Shown here one piece after another: positions 17,542 through 26,911 of a stretch of 64,000 nt of DNA; position 1 is the stretch's first letter; each line of letters opens with the position of its first letter. The notes under the pieces are model-generated. The model was not told the origin of the DNA. It made no database searches and was given only the letters and a program-made list of their open reading frames with translations. Where the stretch lies: assembly GCF_022023855.1 (NCBI RefSeq), contig NZ_CP059449.1:682001-746000 (forward strand), read 5' to 3'. The DNA comes from Azospirillum brasilense. GTDB lineage: Bacteria; Pseudomonadota; Alphaproteobacteria; Azospirillales; Azospirillaceae. Position numbers and translations under genes: made by a program.

Positions 17542-17820
17542 ATGGCCGACATCCTGATCGCCAACACCCTGACAGGCGACACCACCCTGGGCGCGTTGAA
17601 CGCCGTCGATCCGGACGCCGTGAGCCGGCTGGCGCAGATCCACCCGGTCTTCAACCCCGGCGTCGGCGTGCCCGACAGCGCCAGCCTGGGCGATCTCGCC
17701 AAGGCCACCGGCATCCCGCTGGACGTTCTGCTGGCCACGGCGCGCGGCGCCATCCACGTCACCGCCCCGGCTGGCGGCTGCGGCTGCGGAAGCGGTGGCT
17801 GCGGCACCCCCAAGCACTGA
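17542..17820 (+). CDS. Small DUF1858-like protein with Cys/Gly-rich tail
   Basis: 92 residues from the ATG at 17542. Residues 15-75 resemble a DUF1858/ScdA-N-type helical domain (LGDLAKATGIPLDVLLA), a fold seen beside redox and NO-stress proteins such as RIC/ScdA. The protein ends in AGGCGCGSGGCGTPKH, with three Cys in a flexible Gly-rich tail, likely to bind metal or form disulfides. A perfect FNR/FixK-type palindrome upstream suggests induction at low oxygen. The domain call is by pattern only; a role in iron-sulfur or metal handling under low oxygen is inferred. A longer frame from 17458 overlaps the box and is unlikely. Confidence 0.7.
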   Translation: MADILIANTLTGDTTLGALNAVDPDAVSRLAQIHPVFNPGVGVPDSASLGDLAKATGIPLDVLLATARGAIHVTAPAGGCGCGSGGCGTPKH

Positions 17821-17909
17821 ACGCTTTCCCCCTCCCATTCGCGGCGCCGGTCCCCACCTGTTGGTGGCACCCACCATTGGGAACGGGCTTTGGGAACGGG
17901 AGGACACGC

Positions 17910-18812
17910 ATGACGACGGTGCCAACATCGACCGAGTCTCCGGATGGCTGGCTGGAAACGGTGGTCGTTCCGCGCACCAGCGACATCGGCGGGTTCGAGG
18001 TGCGGCGCGCCCTGCCCTCCGTCCGCAAGCGGATGGTCGGGCCGTTCGTCTTCCTCGACCAGATGGGGCCGGCCATCCTGAAAGCCGGGGCAGGCATCGA
18101 TGTGCGCCCCCACCCGCACATCGGGCTGGCCACCGTCACCTACCTGTTCGACGGCGAGATCCTGCACCGCGACAGCCTGGGCACCGTGCTGCCGATCCGT
18201 CCGGGGGCGGTGAACTGGATGACCGCCGGGCGCGGCATCGCCCATTCCGAACGCTCCGCCACCGACGAGCGCGGCCGCGACCGGCTGCTGTCGGGCATCC
18301 AGTCCTGGGTCGCCCTGCCCAAGACCCATGAGGAAACCGACCCCGCCTTCGTCCATCTCGGCGCCGACGAGCTGCCGGTGATGGAGGGCGAGGGCAAGCG
18401 GCTGCGCGTCGTCGCGGGCGAGGCGTACGGTGTACGTTCGCCCATGAACACGCTGTGGGACACGCTGTACGTCGATGCCTCGCTGGACGCCGGCGCCCGC
18501 CTGCCCATCGACCGCGAGACGGAGGAGCGGGCGCTCTACATCGCCGACGGCACCGTCACGATCCACGGCGACCGCTTCGAGTCCGGACGGCTTCTGGTGC
18601 TGCGTCCCGGCGACGCGGTGACGGTGGAGGCCGAAACCGCCGCCCGCCTGATCCTGCTGGGCGGCGCCGTGATGGACGGCCCGCGCCACATCTGGTGGAA
18701 CTTCGTCTCCAGCCGCCAGGACCGTATCGAACAAGCCAAGGCCGAATGGAAGGCCGGACGGTTCGACGCCGTTCCCGGCGAGACGGAGTTCATTCCGCTT
18801 CCGGAACGGTGA
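17910..18812 (+). CDS. Pirin family protein
   Basis: 300 residues from the ATG at 17910 (ribosome binding site GGGAGG). Bicupin pirin: the metal-binding segment DVRPHPHIGLATVTYLFDG is at about residues 68-86, followed by GAVNWMTAGRGIAHSER with the third His of the site, and a C-terminal pirin domain (GGAVMDGPRHIWWNFVSS). Biochemical role uncertain, as for the family. Its last 23 bp overlap the end of the convergent moeA-fusion gene. It may share the low-oxygen signal of the gene before it, 89 bp upstream. Confidence 0.92.
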   Translation: MTTVPTSTESPDGWLETVVVPRTSDIGGFEVRRALPSVRKRMVGPFVFLDQMGPAILKAGAGIDVRPHPHIGLATVTYLFDGEILHRDSLGTVLPIRPGAVNWMTAGRGIAHSERSATDERGRDRLLSGIQSWVALPKTHEETDPAFVHLGADELPVMEGEGKRLRVVAGEAYGVRSPMNTLWDTLYVDASLDAGARLPIDRETEERALYIADGTVTIHGDRFESGRLLVLRPGDAVTVEAETAARLILLGGAVMDGPRHIWWNFVSSRQDRIEQAKAEWKAGRFDAVPGETEFIPLPER

Positions 18813-20775
18813 AGCCGAGCGCCGTCAGCTTCTCCCGCACAGCCGGATCGGCCAGCGCTGCCAGGAAGCGCTGGACCGCCCGCCGGTCCCGGCGGTCGTT
18901 GGGGATCACGAAGTCGTAATGCTCCGCCTGCAGGGGCAGGAAACCCAGACCGTAGAGGGTGGCGACGCTTTCGATGGCGACGCCCCAGTCGGCGCGGCCC
19001 TGGGCCACCGCCACCGCCACGGCGTTGTGCGACTTGGCCTGCGACCAGTAGCCGGTCGGGCGCGCGGCCCCGAGCAGCCGGTCGGTCAGGATGCGCGTTC
19101 CGCTGCCAGCGTTGCGGTTGACCAGGATGCAGTCGGAGTCCTGCGCCGCCGCCAGACCGGCCTCCTCGGCCGTTTTGCCTTCGAAACGAACATCGCCCTT
19201 GCGGAAGACGATGCCCTGGAGGCGGCGGTAGCCGGTCACGAGGCCCAGCGCCGGGGTCAGGAAGGGGCGGTTGTACTCACCGCTCTTCGGGTCCATCAGG
19301 TGGATGGCCGCCACGTCACACTCGCCGCGCCGGGCGGCGGCGAGGCCGCCCATGGAACCGACGTTCAGCGTCTTGACCGTCAGCCCCTCCCCGACCAGCC
19401 GGCCGGTGATGGCGTCCAGCCCGACGCAATGGCTGCCGATCACGATCAGGTCGGCGGGACGGGTGTCGCGCCCGATGCGCTGCACCGACACCGGGGTGCC
19501 GGCCTCCACCGCCTCGGCCTGCGGGTCGATGGCGATGAAGCCGTCCGCCGCGCTGAAGGCGGTCACCGCGCCGGAGCCCTTGGACAGTGGATAGGCCGCC
19601 AGCCCGCCGTCCGCCCCGCGCACCAGCGAGACCATCACATATTCGGTCCGGCCCCGTTCCGATCCCAGCCGCATCGGCACCGTCGCGTCCACGCTCTCCT
19701 TCGCCGCGGGCGGCAGGCCGGCCAGCGCGCGCAGCACCGGGGCGACGAACTCGTGGAAGGTGAACATGGCGGAGGTCGGGAAGCCGGGCAGGATCACCAC
19801 CGGCTTGCCCTTCGTTACGGCCAGGCACAGAGGCTTGCCGGGCTTCAAGGCGACGCCGTGCGCAACGATGCCGGGATCGGTCAGGCGGCTGACGATGCGG
19901 TAGGACAGGTCACCCGCCCCCTTCGACGTTCCGCCCGACAGCAGCAGCGCGTCGCAGGCCAGACCCTGTTCGACCAGCGGAGCCAGTTCGGCCTCGTCGT
20001 CGCGGGCGATGCCCAGCCGGACCGGCTCCCCGCCCAACTCCTCCACCGCGGCGGCCAGGATGGCGGCGTTCGAATCATAGACGGCACCGGGCCGGATCGG
20101 CTCGCCCGGCGCGACGATCTCGTCGCCGGTGGACAGGATCGCCACGCGGGGGCGGCGGACCACCGAGACCTCGGCCCGCCCGATGGCGGCCAGAACGCCG
20201 ATCTCGCGGGAGGTCAGCAGTTGCCCCCGGCGCATCACCGTCTCGCCGCGCCCGATGTCCGACCCGGCGGCGGCGACGAAGGCGCCGGGCACCACCGGCT
20301 TGCGGATCGCCACCAGAAGGGCGTCGCCTTCCTCGTGCGACTCGGTGTGCTCGACCATCACCACGGCGTCGGCGCCGCGCGGCAGCATGCCGCCGGTGGC
20401 AAGCACCGTGGCCGTGCCAGGAGCGACGGTCAGCGCCGGGACGCGCCCGGCGGACAGCACCTCCTCGTTCAGGCGCAGCACGACCGGCGTGTCCTCGCCC
20501 GCCCCCTGGGTGTCGGCGGCGCGCACCGCGAAGCCGTCCACCGAGGAGCGGTCGAAGCCCGGAACATCGACCTCCGCCACCACGTCGGCGGCCAGCACGC
20601 GGCCCAGCGCGGCGCCCAGCGGCACCGTCTCCGCCCCCTTGGGCGTCAGGTCGAGGTGGCGTCGGAATCGCGCCTCGGCCTCGTCGCGGCCCACCACCTC
20701 GAGGAACTGCTCCTGCCGGGCCGCCTGGGCGACAAAACGCCGGATGTCGATTCGCCGGATGTCCTGGTTGGACAC
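18790..20775 (-). CDS. Molybdopterin molybdotransferase MoeA fused to a periplasmic-binding-like domain
   Basis: 661 residues from a GTG start (20773-20775) with a strong purine-rich ribosome binding site. Residues 35-430 are a complete MoeA: SSVDGFAVRAADT, GGMLPRGADAVVMVEHTE, ILSTGDEIVAPGEPI and the MPT-binding block LLSGGTSKGAGD. MoeA inserts molybdenum into molybdopterin. Residues 440-661 are a PBP-like domain (COG1910 type), with VGSMGGLAAARRGECDVAAIHLMD and NRNAGSGTR. The domain has no signal peptide, so it is cytoplasmic and may sense molybdate, tungstate or a cofactor precursor. It overlaps the 3' end of the convergent pirin gene. A second MoeA-family gene lies immediately upstream. 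Confidence 0.92.
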   Translation of the reverse strand: MSNQDIRRIDIRRFVAQAARQEQFLEVVGRDEAEARFRRHLDLTPKGAETVPLGAALGRVLAADVVAEVDVPGFDRSSVDGFAVRAADTQGAGEDTPVVLRLNEEVLSAGRVPALTVAPGTATVLATGGMLPRGADAVVMVEHTESHEEGDALLVAIRKPVVPGAFVAAAGSDIGRGETVMRRGQLLTSREIGVLAAIGRAEVSVVRRPRVAILSTGDEIVAPGEPIRPGAVYDSNAAILAAAVEELGGEPVRLGIARDDEAELAPLVEQGLACDALLLSGGTSKGAGDLSYRIVSRLTDPGIVAHGVALKPGKPLCLAVTKGKPVVILPGFPTSAMFTFHEFVAPVLRALAGLPPAAKESVDATVPMRLGSERGRTEYVMVSLVRGADGGLAAYPLSKGSGAVTAFSAADGFIAIDPQAEAVEAGTPVSVQRIGRDTRPADLIVIGSHCVGLDAITGRLVGEGLTVKTLNVGSMGGLAAARRGECDVAAIHLMDPKSGEYNRPFLTPALGLVTGYRRLQGIVFRKGDVRFEGKTAEEAGLAAAQDSDCILVNRNAGSGTRILTDRLLGAARPTGYWSQAKSHNAVAVAVAQGRADWGVAIESVATLYGLGFLPLQAEHYDFVIPNDRRDRRAVQRFLAALADPAVREKLTALGFTVPEAE

Positions 20776-20802
20776 GCCCTTCCCCCCTTCGCTCGATGCC
20801 GT

Positions 20803-22035
20803 TCAGAGATTTGTACCGTCAAAACAGTGCAGGGTCACGGTCGCCCCGGCGGGAAAACCCTCGCTGTCCGCGGGGATCAGCACGAAGCCGTCGGCCAGCA
20901 CCGCCCCGGCCAGACCCGGCCGGTGCGGGGAGGCGACGGGCTCGACCATCCCATCCGCCGTCCGGCGCACGCGGTACAGTTCGGTGCAGCCGATCTCCGA
21001 CACCAGCTTGCGCACCGTCACGGCGGGGACCGCCGGATGCGGCAGCGCGGAGTCCCGCCCGCCCAGGCGGCGCACCGCCCGCCCGGCCAGCAGCTCATAG
21101 GCCGTCAGGCAGGCCATCGGTTCGCCGGGCAGCAGCACGGCGGGCACGCCGCCGGCCGTCCCAAGCGCCGCCGAATCGCCGGGGCGCAGGGCCACGCCGT
21201 GCAGGGCGAGTTGCCCCGCCTCGGCCAACGCCAGGGGAGCCACGTCGTCCTCCCCCACCCCGGTGCGCCCGGCGGAGATCGTCAGGTCGGCGCCGGGGGC
21301 CACGTAGGCCGCGGCCAGTGCGGCGCGGTTCGCCGGCAGCGGTCCCACCAGTTCCGCCACGCCGCCATCGCGCGTCACCAGGGCGGTCAGCATGGCGCCC
21401 AGCGTTTCGGGTCCGGACCGCGGCCCCCCGGCCAACACGATCCGCACCCGCGGCCGGGCGCCGACACGCACCGTGTCGATCCCCAGCGCGGCGAGCAATC
21501 CAAGGTCCTGCGGGCGCAAGCGGTGACCGGCCTTCAGCAGGACCGTCCCGCCGCGCAGCCCCTCCCCCTGCCGCTCCACGCCCTCGCCCGGGGCGGCGCT
21601 GCCCAGCGCCTCGACGAAGGGACCATCGGCCTGCATCGCCTCCACGGGCAGGACGGCGTCGGTTCCAGCCGGCATCGGCTCGCCGGCCGCGACCGTCACG
21701 GCGCCCGGCAGCGGAACCGGGTTGTAGGAGCCGGCGCCCAACGTGTCGCTGGAGGCCACCGCCACACCGTCGCGGGCGGCCCGGTCGGCGGGCGGCCAAT
21801 CCCCCGGCACGCTCACCGGATCGGCGAGAACCACTCCCTCCGCCAGCATGGCGGCGAGGTCGGCGAGAGCCACGGCGCGCGGCGGCAGAGGGCCGACGGT
21901 GGCGTCGATCCAGCCTTCCATGACCGGCAGGGCGGCACGGCTGGAAAAGCCGCGCCCACGCACATCGGGGGGAATCGCTGAAGAAGGACGCCGGTCCCCG
22001 GTCGCGCGGTCGTCTCCGGCTCTTGCCGAACTCAT
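20803..22035 (-). CDS. MoeA-family molybdopterin-binding protein (divergent paralogue)
   Basis: 410 residues. It follows the MoeA domain plan but with weakened motifs: the usual SxxDG(Y/F)A appears as DRAARDGVAVA, and the MPT-binding TGDE strand appears as VLAGGPRSGPETLG. Segments near MPAGTDAVLPVEAMQ and LPGEPMACLTAYELL are retained. The stop is 27 nt before the start of the MoeA-PBP fusion gene, so they form an operon. Such pairs may split cofactor steps (adenylyl-MPT binding versus metal insertion) or prefer different metals; this is inference. Confidence 0.82.
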   Translation of the reverse strand: MSSARAGDDRATGDRRPSSAIPPDVRGRGFSSRAALPVMEGWIDATVGPLPPRAVALADLAAMLAEGVVLADPVSVPGDWPPADRAARDGVAVASSDTLGAGSYNPVPLPGAVTVAAGEPMPAGTDAVLPVEAMQADGPFVEALGSAAPGEGVERQGEGLRGGTVLLKAGHRLRPQDLGLLAALGIDTVRVGARPRVRIVLAGGPRSGPETLGAMLTALVTRDGGVAELVGPLPANRAALAAAYVAPGADLTISAGRTGVGEDDVAPLALAEAGQLALHGVALRPGDSAALGTAGGVPAVLLPGEPMACLTAYELLAGRAVRRLGGRDSALPHPAVPAVTVRKLVSEIGCTELYRVRRTADGMVEPVASPHRPGLAGAVLADGFVLIPADSEGFPAGATVTLHCFDGTNL

Positions 22036-22066
22036 GGCTGCACCCGTGATGCTTCAGGTCGGCCCC

Positions 22067-22987
22067 TTATACCGCAACCTCCACACCACCGCTGCACACA
22101 CGGTTGCGGCCGGCGCGCTTGGCCTCGTAAAGCAGACCGTCGGCAAGCTGGGTCAGCCGTTCCGGGGTGTCGTCCAGCATCGGCCGGGCAGTGGCGACGC
22201 CCAGGCTGATGGTGACGTGGTCGGCGACATGGGACACCGCGTGGGGCAGCCGGCGGTCGGCCACCGTCTCGCGCAGACGCTCGGCGACCTGGACCGCGCC
22301 GTCCTCGTCGGTTTCGGGAAGCAGGCAGACGAATTCCTCGCCGCCATAGCGGGCGATCAGGTCGCCCGGCCTCATCATCTGCTCGGCCAGGAGCTGGGCC
22401 ACCGCGCGCAGGCACTCGTCGCCCGCCTGATGGCCGTAATGGTCGTTGTAGGGTTTGAACTGGTCGACATCGAGCATGATCAGCGACAGCGGAAGCTGCA
22501 CCCGCCCACAGCGCCGCCATTCGCGCAGCAACACCTCGTCGAAGCGGCGGCGATTGGCGATGCCGGTCAGGCCGTCGGCGAAGGACAAGGTGCGCAGCAG
22601 GTCGGTCTGCCGCTTCAGCAGCAGGTGGTTGCGCACCCGCGCCTTGACGATCGGCGGGCTGATCGGCTTGGAGATGAAGTCGATGGCGCCGACCTCCAGC
22701 CCATAGGTCTCGTCCTCCACTTCGCTCTTGGCCGAGATGAAGATGACCGGAATATCGCGGGTGATCGGATCGGACTTGAGGCGGGAACAGACCTCGTAGC
22801 CGTCCATGCCCGGCATCATGATGTCCAGCAGAACGAGATCGGGCAGCCGGGACTGCGCCAGCTCCAGTGCCTTCGCCCCGTCGGTGGCGAAATAGATGTC
22901 GTGCTCGTCCTTCAGGATGCGGCTCAGGACATGCACGTTGGACGGGATGTCATCGACCACCAGGATCTTGGAGCGTGCGTCGGTCAT
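22067..22987 (-). CDS. PleD-like response regulator diguanylate cyclase (REC-GGDEF)
   Basis: 306 residues. The receiver domain (residues 1-120) has the acidic pair (VVDDIPS), the phospho-accepting Asp in LVLLDIMMPGMDGYE, and the conserved Lys (ISKPIS). The GGDEF domain (140-300) has the catalytic GGEEF and an RxxD inhibitory site (RPGD) at canonical spacing, so it should be product-inhibited. It lies 52 nt after the Cache hybrid kinase gene on the same strand, which makes it the likely output of that phosphorelay. Located in the cytoplasm. Confidence 0.93.
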   Translation of the reverse strand: MTDARSKILVVDDIPSNVHVLSRILKDEHDIYFATDGAKALELAQSRLPDLVLLDIMMPGMDGYEVCSRLKSDPITRDIPVIFISAKSEVEDETYGLEVGAIDFISKPISPPIVKARVRNHLLLKRQTDLLRTLSFADGLTGIANRRRFDEVLLREWRRCGRVQLPLSLIMLDVDQFKPYNDHYGHQAGDECLRAVAQLLAEQMMRPGDLIARYGGEEFVCLLPETDEDGAVQVAERLRETVADRRLPHAVSHVADHVTISLGVATARPMLDDTPERLTQLADGLLYEAKRAGRNRVCSGGVEVAV

Positions 22988-23039
22988 GTTCGGTTCCTGA
23001 TGGCCGGTTCCTGAAAGGCGGTTCCTGGTGTGAAGCGGG

Positions 23040-26000
23040 TCAGTCGGCCGGAAGGCTCAGACCGAGGTCCTGGGTGATCCTGCGCAAGATTCCTTGAGCT
23101 TTTGTAAAATCGAGGCCGTCGACCGCCGACGAGAGCGCCTTCATGGCCGCCGGGTCGATCCAGTCGGCCAGCGGCGGGGCCAGAACAGCGAACTCCTCCG
23201 CGGCGGCGAAGTTGCTGTCGCGCAGCAGCCGGGCGAAACGCTCCAGCATGGGCTCCAGCGTCGCGATGTCCATCGCCGGACAGCCGCCGTCCGGCGGGAG
23301 GCCGGGGGCGTGTCCCAGCGCAACGCCCAACCGGGCAGCGGCGAGCCGGGCGGCGGAGTCCAGCACCGCCTCCAGCTCCGCGCGTAGAACCGGCAGCTGC
23401 GCCGCCGCCGCCGCCCCGTCCCCGCGGAAGGCGGCGACCTGCACCGCGTCCGCGGCGGCGGACAAAGTCCGCGCGCCGATGTTGCCCGCCAGGCTCTTCA
23501 GCTCATGCCCCAGCGCCTTGGCCCGCGGCAGGTCACCGGCGGCCAGCGCCGAGGCGATGCCGTCCGCCGCGCCGTCGTAGGTCCGGGCGAAGTCGGTGAC
23601 GAATTTGCGGAACAGCCCGACGTCGCCGTCGAGGCGGTGCAGCGCGTCCTTCACGTCGATGCCCGGCAGGTCGGCAGGAAGCGCTCCACGGGCGTGGGAC
23701 GGCACGGCCTTGGGCAGAAGCGGCATGCCGGGCGTCGCCGACGGCTGGCCGAGCCAGCGCGTCACCACGGAAAACAGCTGCTCCACGTCGATCGGCTTGG
23801 CGATGTGGTCGTCCATGCCGCCGTCCAGGCAACGCTGGCGGTCGGACGGCAGGGCGCTGGCGGTCATGGCGATGATCGGCAGCCCCTGCCCGGCGGGTCG
23901 GGCGCGCAGCCGGCGCGTCGCCTCGAATCCGTCCATCTCCGGCATCTGCACGTCCATCAGGACGAGATCGAAGGGCGGATTCGCCTCCTCGACCCGGGCG
24001 ACCGCCTCGCGCCCGTTGCCGGCCAGGGTCACGCGGGCACCGGCGCGCTCCAGGATCTCGCGGGCCACCTCCTGGCTGATGCTGTTGTCCTCCACCAGCA
24101 GCAGGCGCTGCCCGAACAGCGGGCGCCGTTGCGGCGGGCGGTGAAGGCCGGCGGGGACCGGCGCGCAGGGGTGCAGCGGGATCGTCTCCAGCGCCTCGCC
24201 CTCCGCACCTCGCCCAAAGGCGTCGATCACCGCATCGAGCAGGGAGGAGGCGGTGACCGGCTTCACCAGCGCGCCGCTCAGGCCCAGGTCCGGCGCTCCC
24301 GCATCCCCCATCCGCTCGCGGCCGAAGGCGGAGACCACGATGATGACCGGCGCCTTCACCAGCCCGTCCTCGCGGATGCGGCGGGAGGTTTCCAGCCCGT
24401 CCATCCCCGGCATCTTCCAGTCCATCAGCACGATGTCGTAGGGCTGCCCGGCGGCGGTCGCGCGCTCCAGCTCCGCGATCGCCTCAGGCCCGGACGCGCA
24501 GAGCGAGGCCCGCCAGCCGAAGGAGACGACCAGTTCGGCCAGCACTTCGCGCGCCGTATGATTGTCGTCCACCACCAGCACCGAGAGGCCGCGCGGCACG
24601 GCGGAGAACCGCGACGGACGCTCTCCCACCCGCCCGGCATTCCCGAAAGCGGCCTGCCCGAAGACGGGATTCCCGAAAACGGCGGTGAAATGGAAATCGC
24701 TGCCCCGGCCCGGCTCGCTCGTCACATCCATGGCGCCGCCCATCAGGGCGACCAGCCGCGTGCAGATGGCCAGCCCGAGGCCGGTGCCGCCGTAACGCCG
24801 GGTGGTGGAGCTGTCGGCCTGGCTGAAGGCCTGGAACAGCCGTTCCTTCTGCTCCGCGTCGATGCCGATTCCAGTGTCGCGGATGGAGAAGGTCAGGACC
24901 GCCCGCTCCTCCGCCACCTCGACGGCGCGGACGGACACCACCACCTCCCCCGCCTCGGTGAACTTGATGGCGTTGCCGGCGAGATTGATGAGCACCTGCT
25001 GAAGGCGCAAGGGGTCGCCGACGAGGTCGAGCGGAACCTCCGGCCCGACCGAGAACAGAACCTCGATGTCCTTGTCCTGCGCCGCCGCGCCGACGATCAC
25101 CGCCAGGTTCTGCAGCAGGTCGTCCAGGCGGAACTCCACCCGCTCCAGCTCCAGCTTGCCGGCCTCCACCTTGGAAAAGTCCAGGATGTCGTTCAGGATG
25201 CCGAGCAGCGACTGGGCCGACACGCGGATCTTCTGGGCGTAGTCGCGCTGGCGCGTCGACAGGTCGGTCTGCTGGAGCAGGTGGACCAGCCCCAGGATGG
25301 CGTTCATCGGCGTGCGGATCTCATGGCTCATGTTGGCCAGGAATTCGCTCTTGGCGCGGCTGGCCGCCTCGGCCACGGATTTGGCCTGGCGGAGCGCCTC
25401 CTCGGCCCGCTTGCGCTCGGCGATCTCGTGGAAGACGACCACCGCGCCCTCCACCCGGCCGTCCTCCAGCATGGGGGAAGCCGCGAACTCCACCGGGAAG
25501 CTGGTGCCGTCCTTGCGCCAGTAGATGTCCTCCGAGCCGCCCCGCGCCTCGCCGGTGCGCAGCACCTCGAAGACCGGGCAGTCGATGGTCGGCGCCGGCG
25601 TGCCGTCGGCGCGGGTGTGGTGAAGCAGCACATGCAGGCTGCGGCCCAGCATCTCCTCGTTGCTGTAGCCGGTCAGCGCGCAGGCGGCGGGGTTGGCGAA
25701 GGTGATCCGCTCGTCGCGGTCCACGCCGCAGATCCCTTCCGACGCGGATTGCAGGATCAGGTTCAGCCGGCGGTTGGCCCCGGCGAAGGCGCGGTTGGCC
25801 AGCTCCAGGCTGCGGGCGGTGGCATCCAGGTCGGCGTTCGTCTCGGCCAGCCGGCGGCGCCCCACCTCCTCGCGCGACAGGCTGCGCGCCGCCGCCAGCG
25901 CCAGCGCCGCGCAGGCGGCCACCGCCAGCAGGACCAGCAGGCCGCCATGGATCGTGCGCTCGCGCCAGGGCGTCAGCGCCTCGTCCCGCGACACGCCGAC

Positions 26001-26852
26001 CTGCACGATCAGCGGCAGATCCTGAACCCGCAGGTTGGCAACGATCCGCTCCGATCCGTCCACCGGAGACTGGCTGAAGATCGTGCCGCCGATGGCCCGC
26101 GGCGCCTCGTCCATCGGTCGGGTCACCGGAGGCATGTCGGGGGGCGCCGCGGACAGCGATGCGGCGGTGTCCTGGCCCGACAGGCTGAACAGCAGAGTCC
26201 CGTCCTCGCGGTACACGGCGACGGCGCCCCCGCGTCCGATGTTCAGCCCGTCGAAGAAGGAACGGAAATAATCGAGGTCCAGGGCGATGTTGGCGACGCC
26301 CTGGAAATTCTCCACCGTCCCGATGCGGCGGCTGATGGTGAAGGTCGGCCGGCCGGACAGCCGCCCCCGGATCATCCCGCCGATGTGGAAGGTCTCGCCG
26401 TTCCGGTGAGCCTGGAAGAAGGCGCGGTCCGCGTTGTTCATTGGCGGCGACGGATACTGGCGCGTGGTCAGCAGCCCGTTTCCGGCGGCGTCGAAAATCC
26501 AGATGGAACTGACCTCCGGCATGGCGTCGGACATCGCGCGCAGTTCCTGCCACAGCGGCAGGTCGCGCCCGACCGCCTCCACCTCCCGCACGCGGAGCCG
26601 GTCGTCGACGCGCTGCAGAATGAGATCGCTGGTGGCGACGGTGCGGCGCACATGCTCGTGCAGCAGGCGGGCGGCGTTCAGTGTCCGGTCACGGGCGTGG
26701 CTCACCGCCTCGTCGCGGTCGGCCCAGGTGGCGGCCCCCCACAGGCCGACTCCGAACAGGGCGATCACCCCGACGATGGTCGTCAACAGCGTCCGCAGCC
26801 GCGTGCGGGGGGCCGCGGCGTGTCCCTCCGCCGTCAGAAAAGCTTCGTCCAT
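23040..26852 (-). CDS. Cache-PAS hybrid histidine kinase with two receivers and an HPt domain
   Basis: About 1,270 residues from the ATG at 26850-26852 (an in-frame ATG at 26906 is possible). Order: TM1 (about 20-45), a periplasmic Cache/PDC-type sensor (50-290, with the PSPPMNNADRAFFQAHRNG ligand-loop pattern), TM2 (about 305-330), PAS (375-500), HisKA (His in MSHEIRTPMNAIL), HATPase (GTGLGLAIC), REC1 (Asp in LMDWKMPGMDG), REC2 (Asp in LMDVQMPEMDG) and a C-terminal HPt with intact phospho-His (GHELKSLAGNIGA). All phosphorelay residues look intact. It lies between another hybrid kinase and a REC-GGDEF gene in one operon. Confidence 0.93.
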   Translation of the reverse strand: MDEAFLTAEGHAAAPRTRLRTLLTTIVGVIALFGVGLWGAATWADRDEAVSHARDRTLNAARLLHEHVRRTVATSDLILQRVDDRLRVREVEAVGRDLPLWQELRAMSDAMPEVSSIWIFDAAGNGLLTTRQYPSPPMNNADRAFFQAHRNGETFHIGGMIRGRLSGRPTFTISRRIGTVENFQGVANIALDLDYFRSFFDGLNIGRGGAVAVYREDGTLLFSLSGQDTAASLSAAPPDMPPVTRPMDEAPRAIGGTIFSQSPVDGSERIVANLRVQDLPLIVQVGVSRDEALTPWRERTIHGGLLVLLAVAACAALALAAARSLSREEVGRRRLAETNADLDATARSLELANRAFAGANRRLNLILQSASEGICGVDRDERITFANPAACALTGYSNEEMLGRSLHVLLHHTRADGTPAPTIDCPVFEVLRTGEARGGSEDIYWRKDGTSFPVEFAASPMLEDGRVEGAVVVFHEIAERKRAEEALRQAKSVAEAASRAKSEFLANMSHEIRTPMNAILGLVHLLQQTDLSTRQRDYAQKIRVSAQSLLGILNDILDFSKVEAGKLELERVEFRLDDLLQNLAVIVGAAAQDKDIEVLFSVGPEVPLDLVGDPLRLQQVLINLAGNAIKFTEAGEVVVSVRAVEVAEERAVLTFSIRDTGIGIDAEQKERLFQAFSQADSSTTRRYGGTGLGLAICTRLVALMGGAMDVTSEPGRGSDFHFTAVFGNPVFGQAAFGNAGRVGERPSRFSAVPRGLSVLVVDDNHTAREVLAELVVSFGWRASLCASGPEAIAELERATAAGQPYDIVLMDWKMPGMDGLETSRRIREDGLVKAPVIIVVSAFGRERMGDAGAPDLGLSGALVKPVTASSLLDAVIDAFGRGAEGEALETIPLHPCAPVPAGLHRPPQRRPLFGQRLLLVEDNSISQEVAREILERAGARVTLAGNGREAVARVEEANPPFDLVLMDVQMPEMDGFEATRRLRARPAGQGLPIIAMTASALPSDRQRCLDGGMDDHIAKPIDVEQLFSVVTRWLGQPSATPGMPLLPKAVPSHARGALPADLPGIDVKDALHRLDGDVGLFRKFVTDFARTYDGAADGIASALAAGDLPRAKALGHELKSLAGNIGARTLSAAADAVQVAAFRGDGAAAAAQLPVLRAELEAVLDSAARLAAARLGVALGHAPGLPPDGGCPAMDIATLEPMLERFARLLRDSNFAAAEEFAVLAPPLADWIDPAAMKALSSAVDGLDFTKAQGILRRITQDLGLSLPAD

Positions 26853-26911
26853 CGCCGGTGTCCGCCAGATCCGGCGCACGCCGGAGGAGAGAAAGGTGCC
26901 GCACATGGGAA

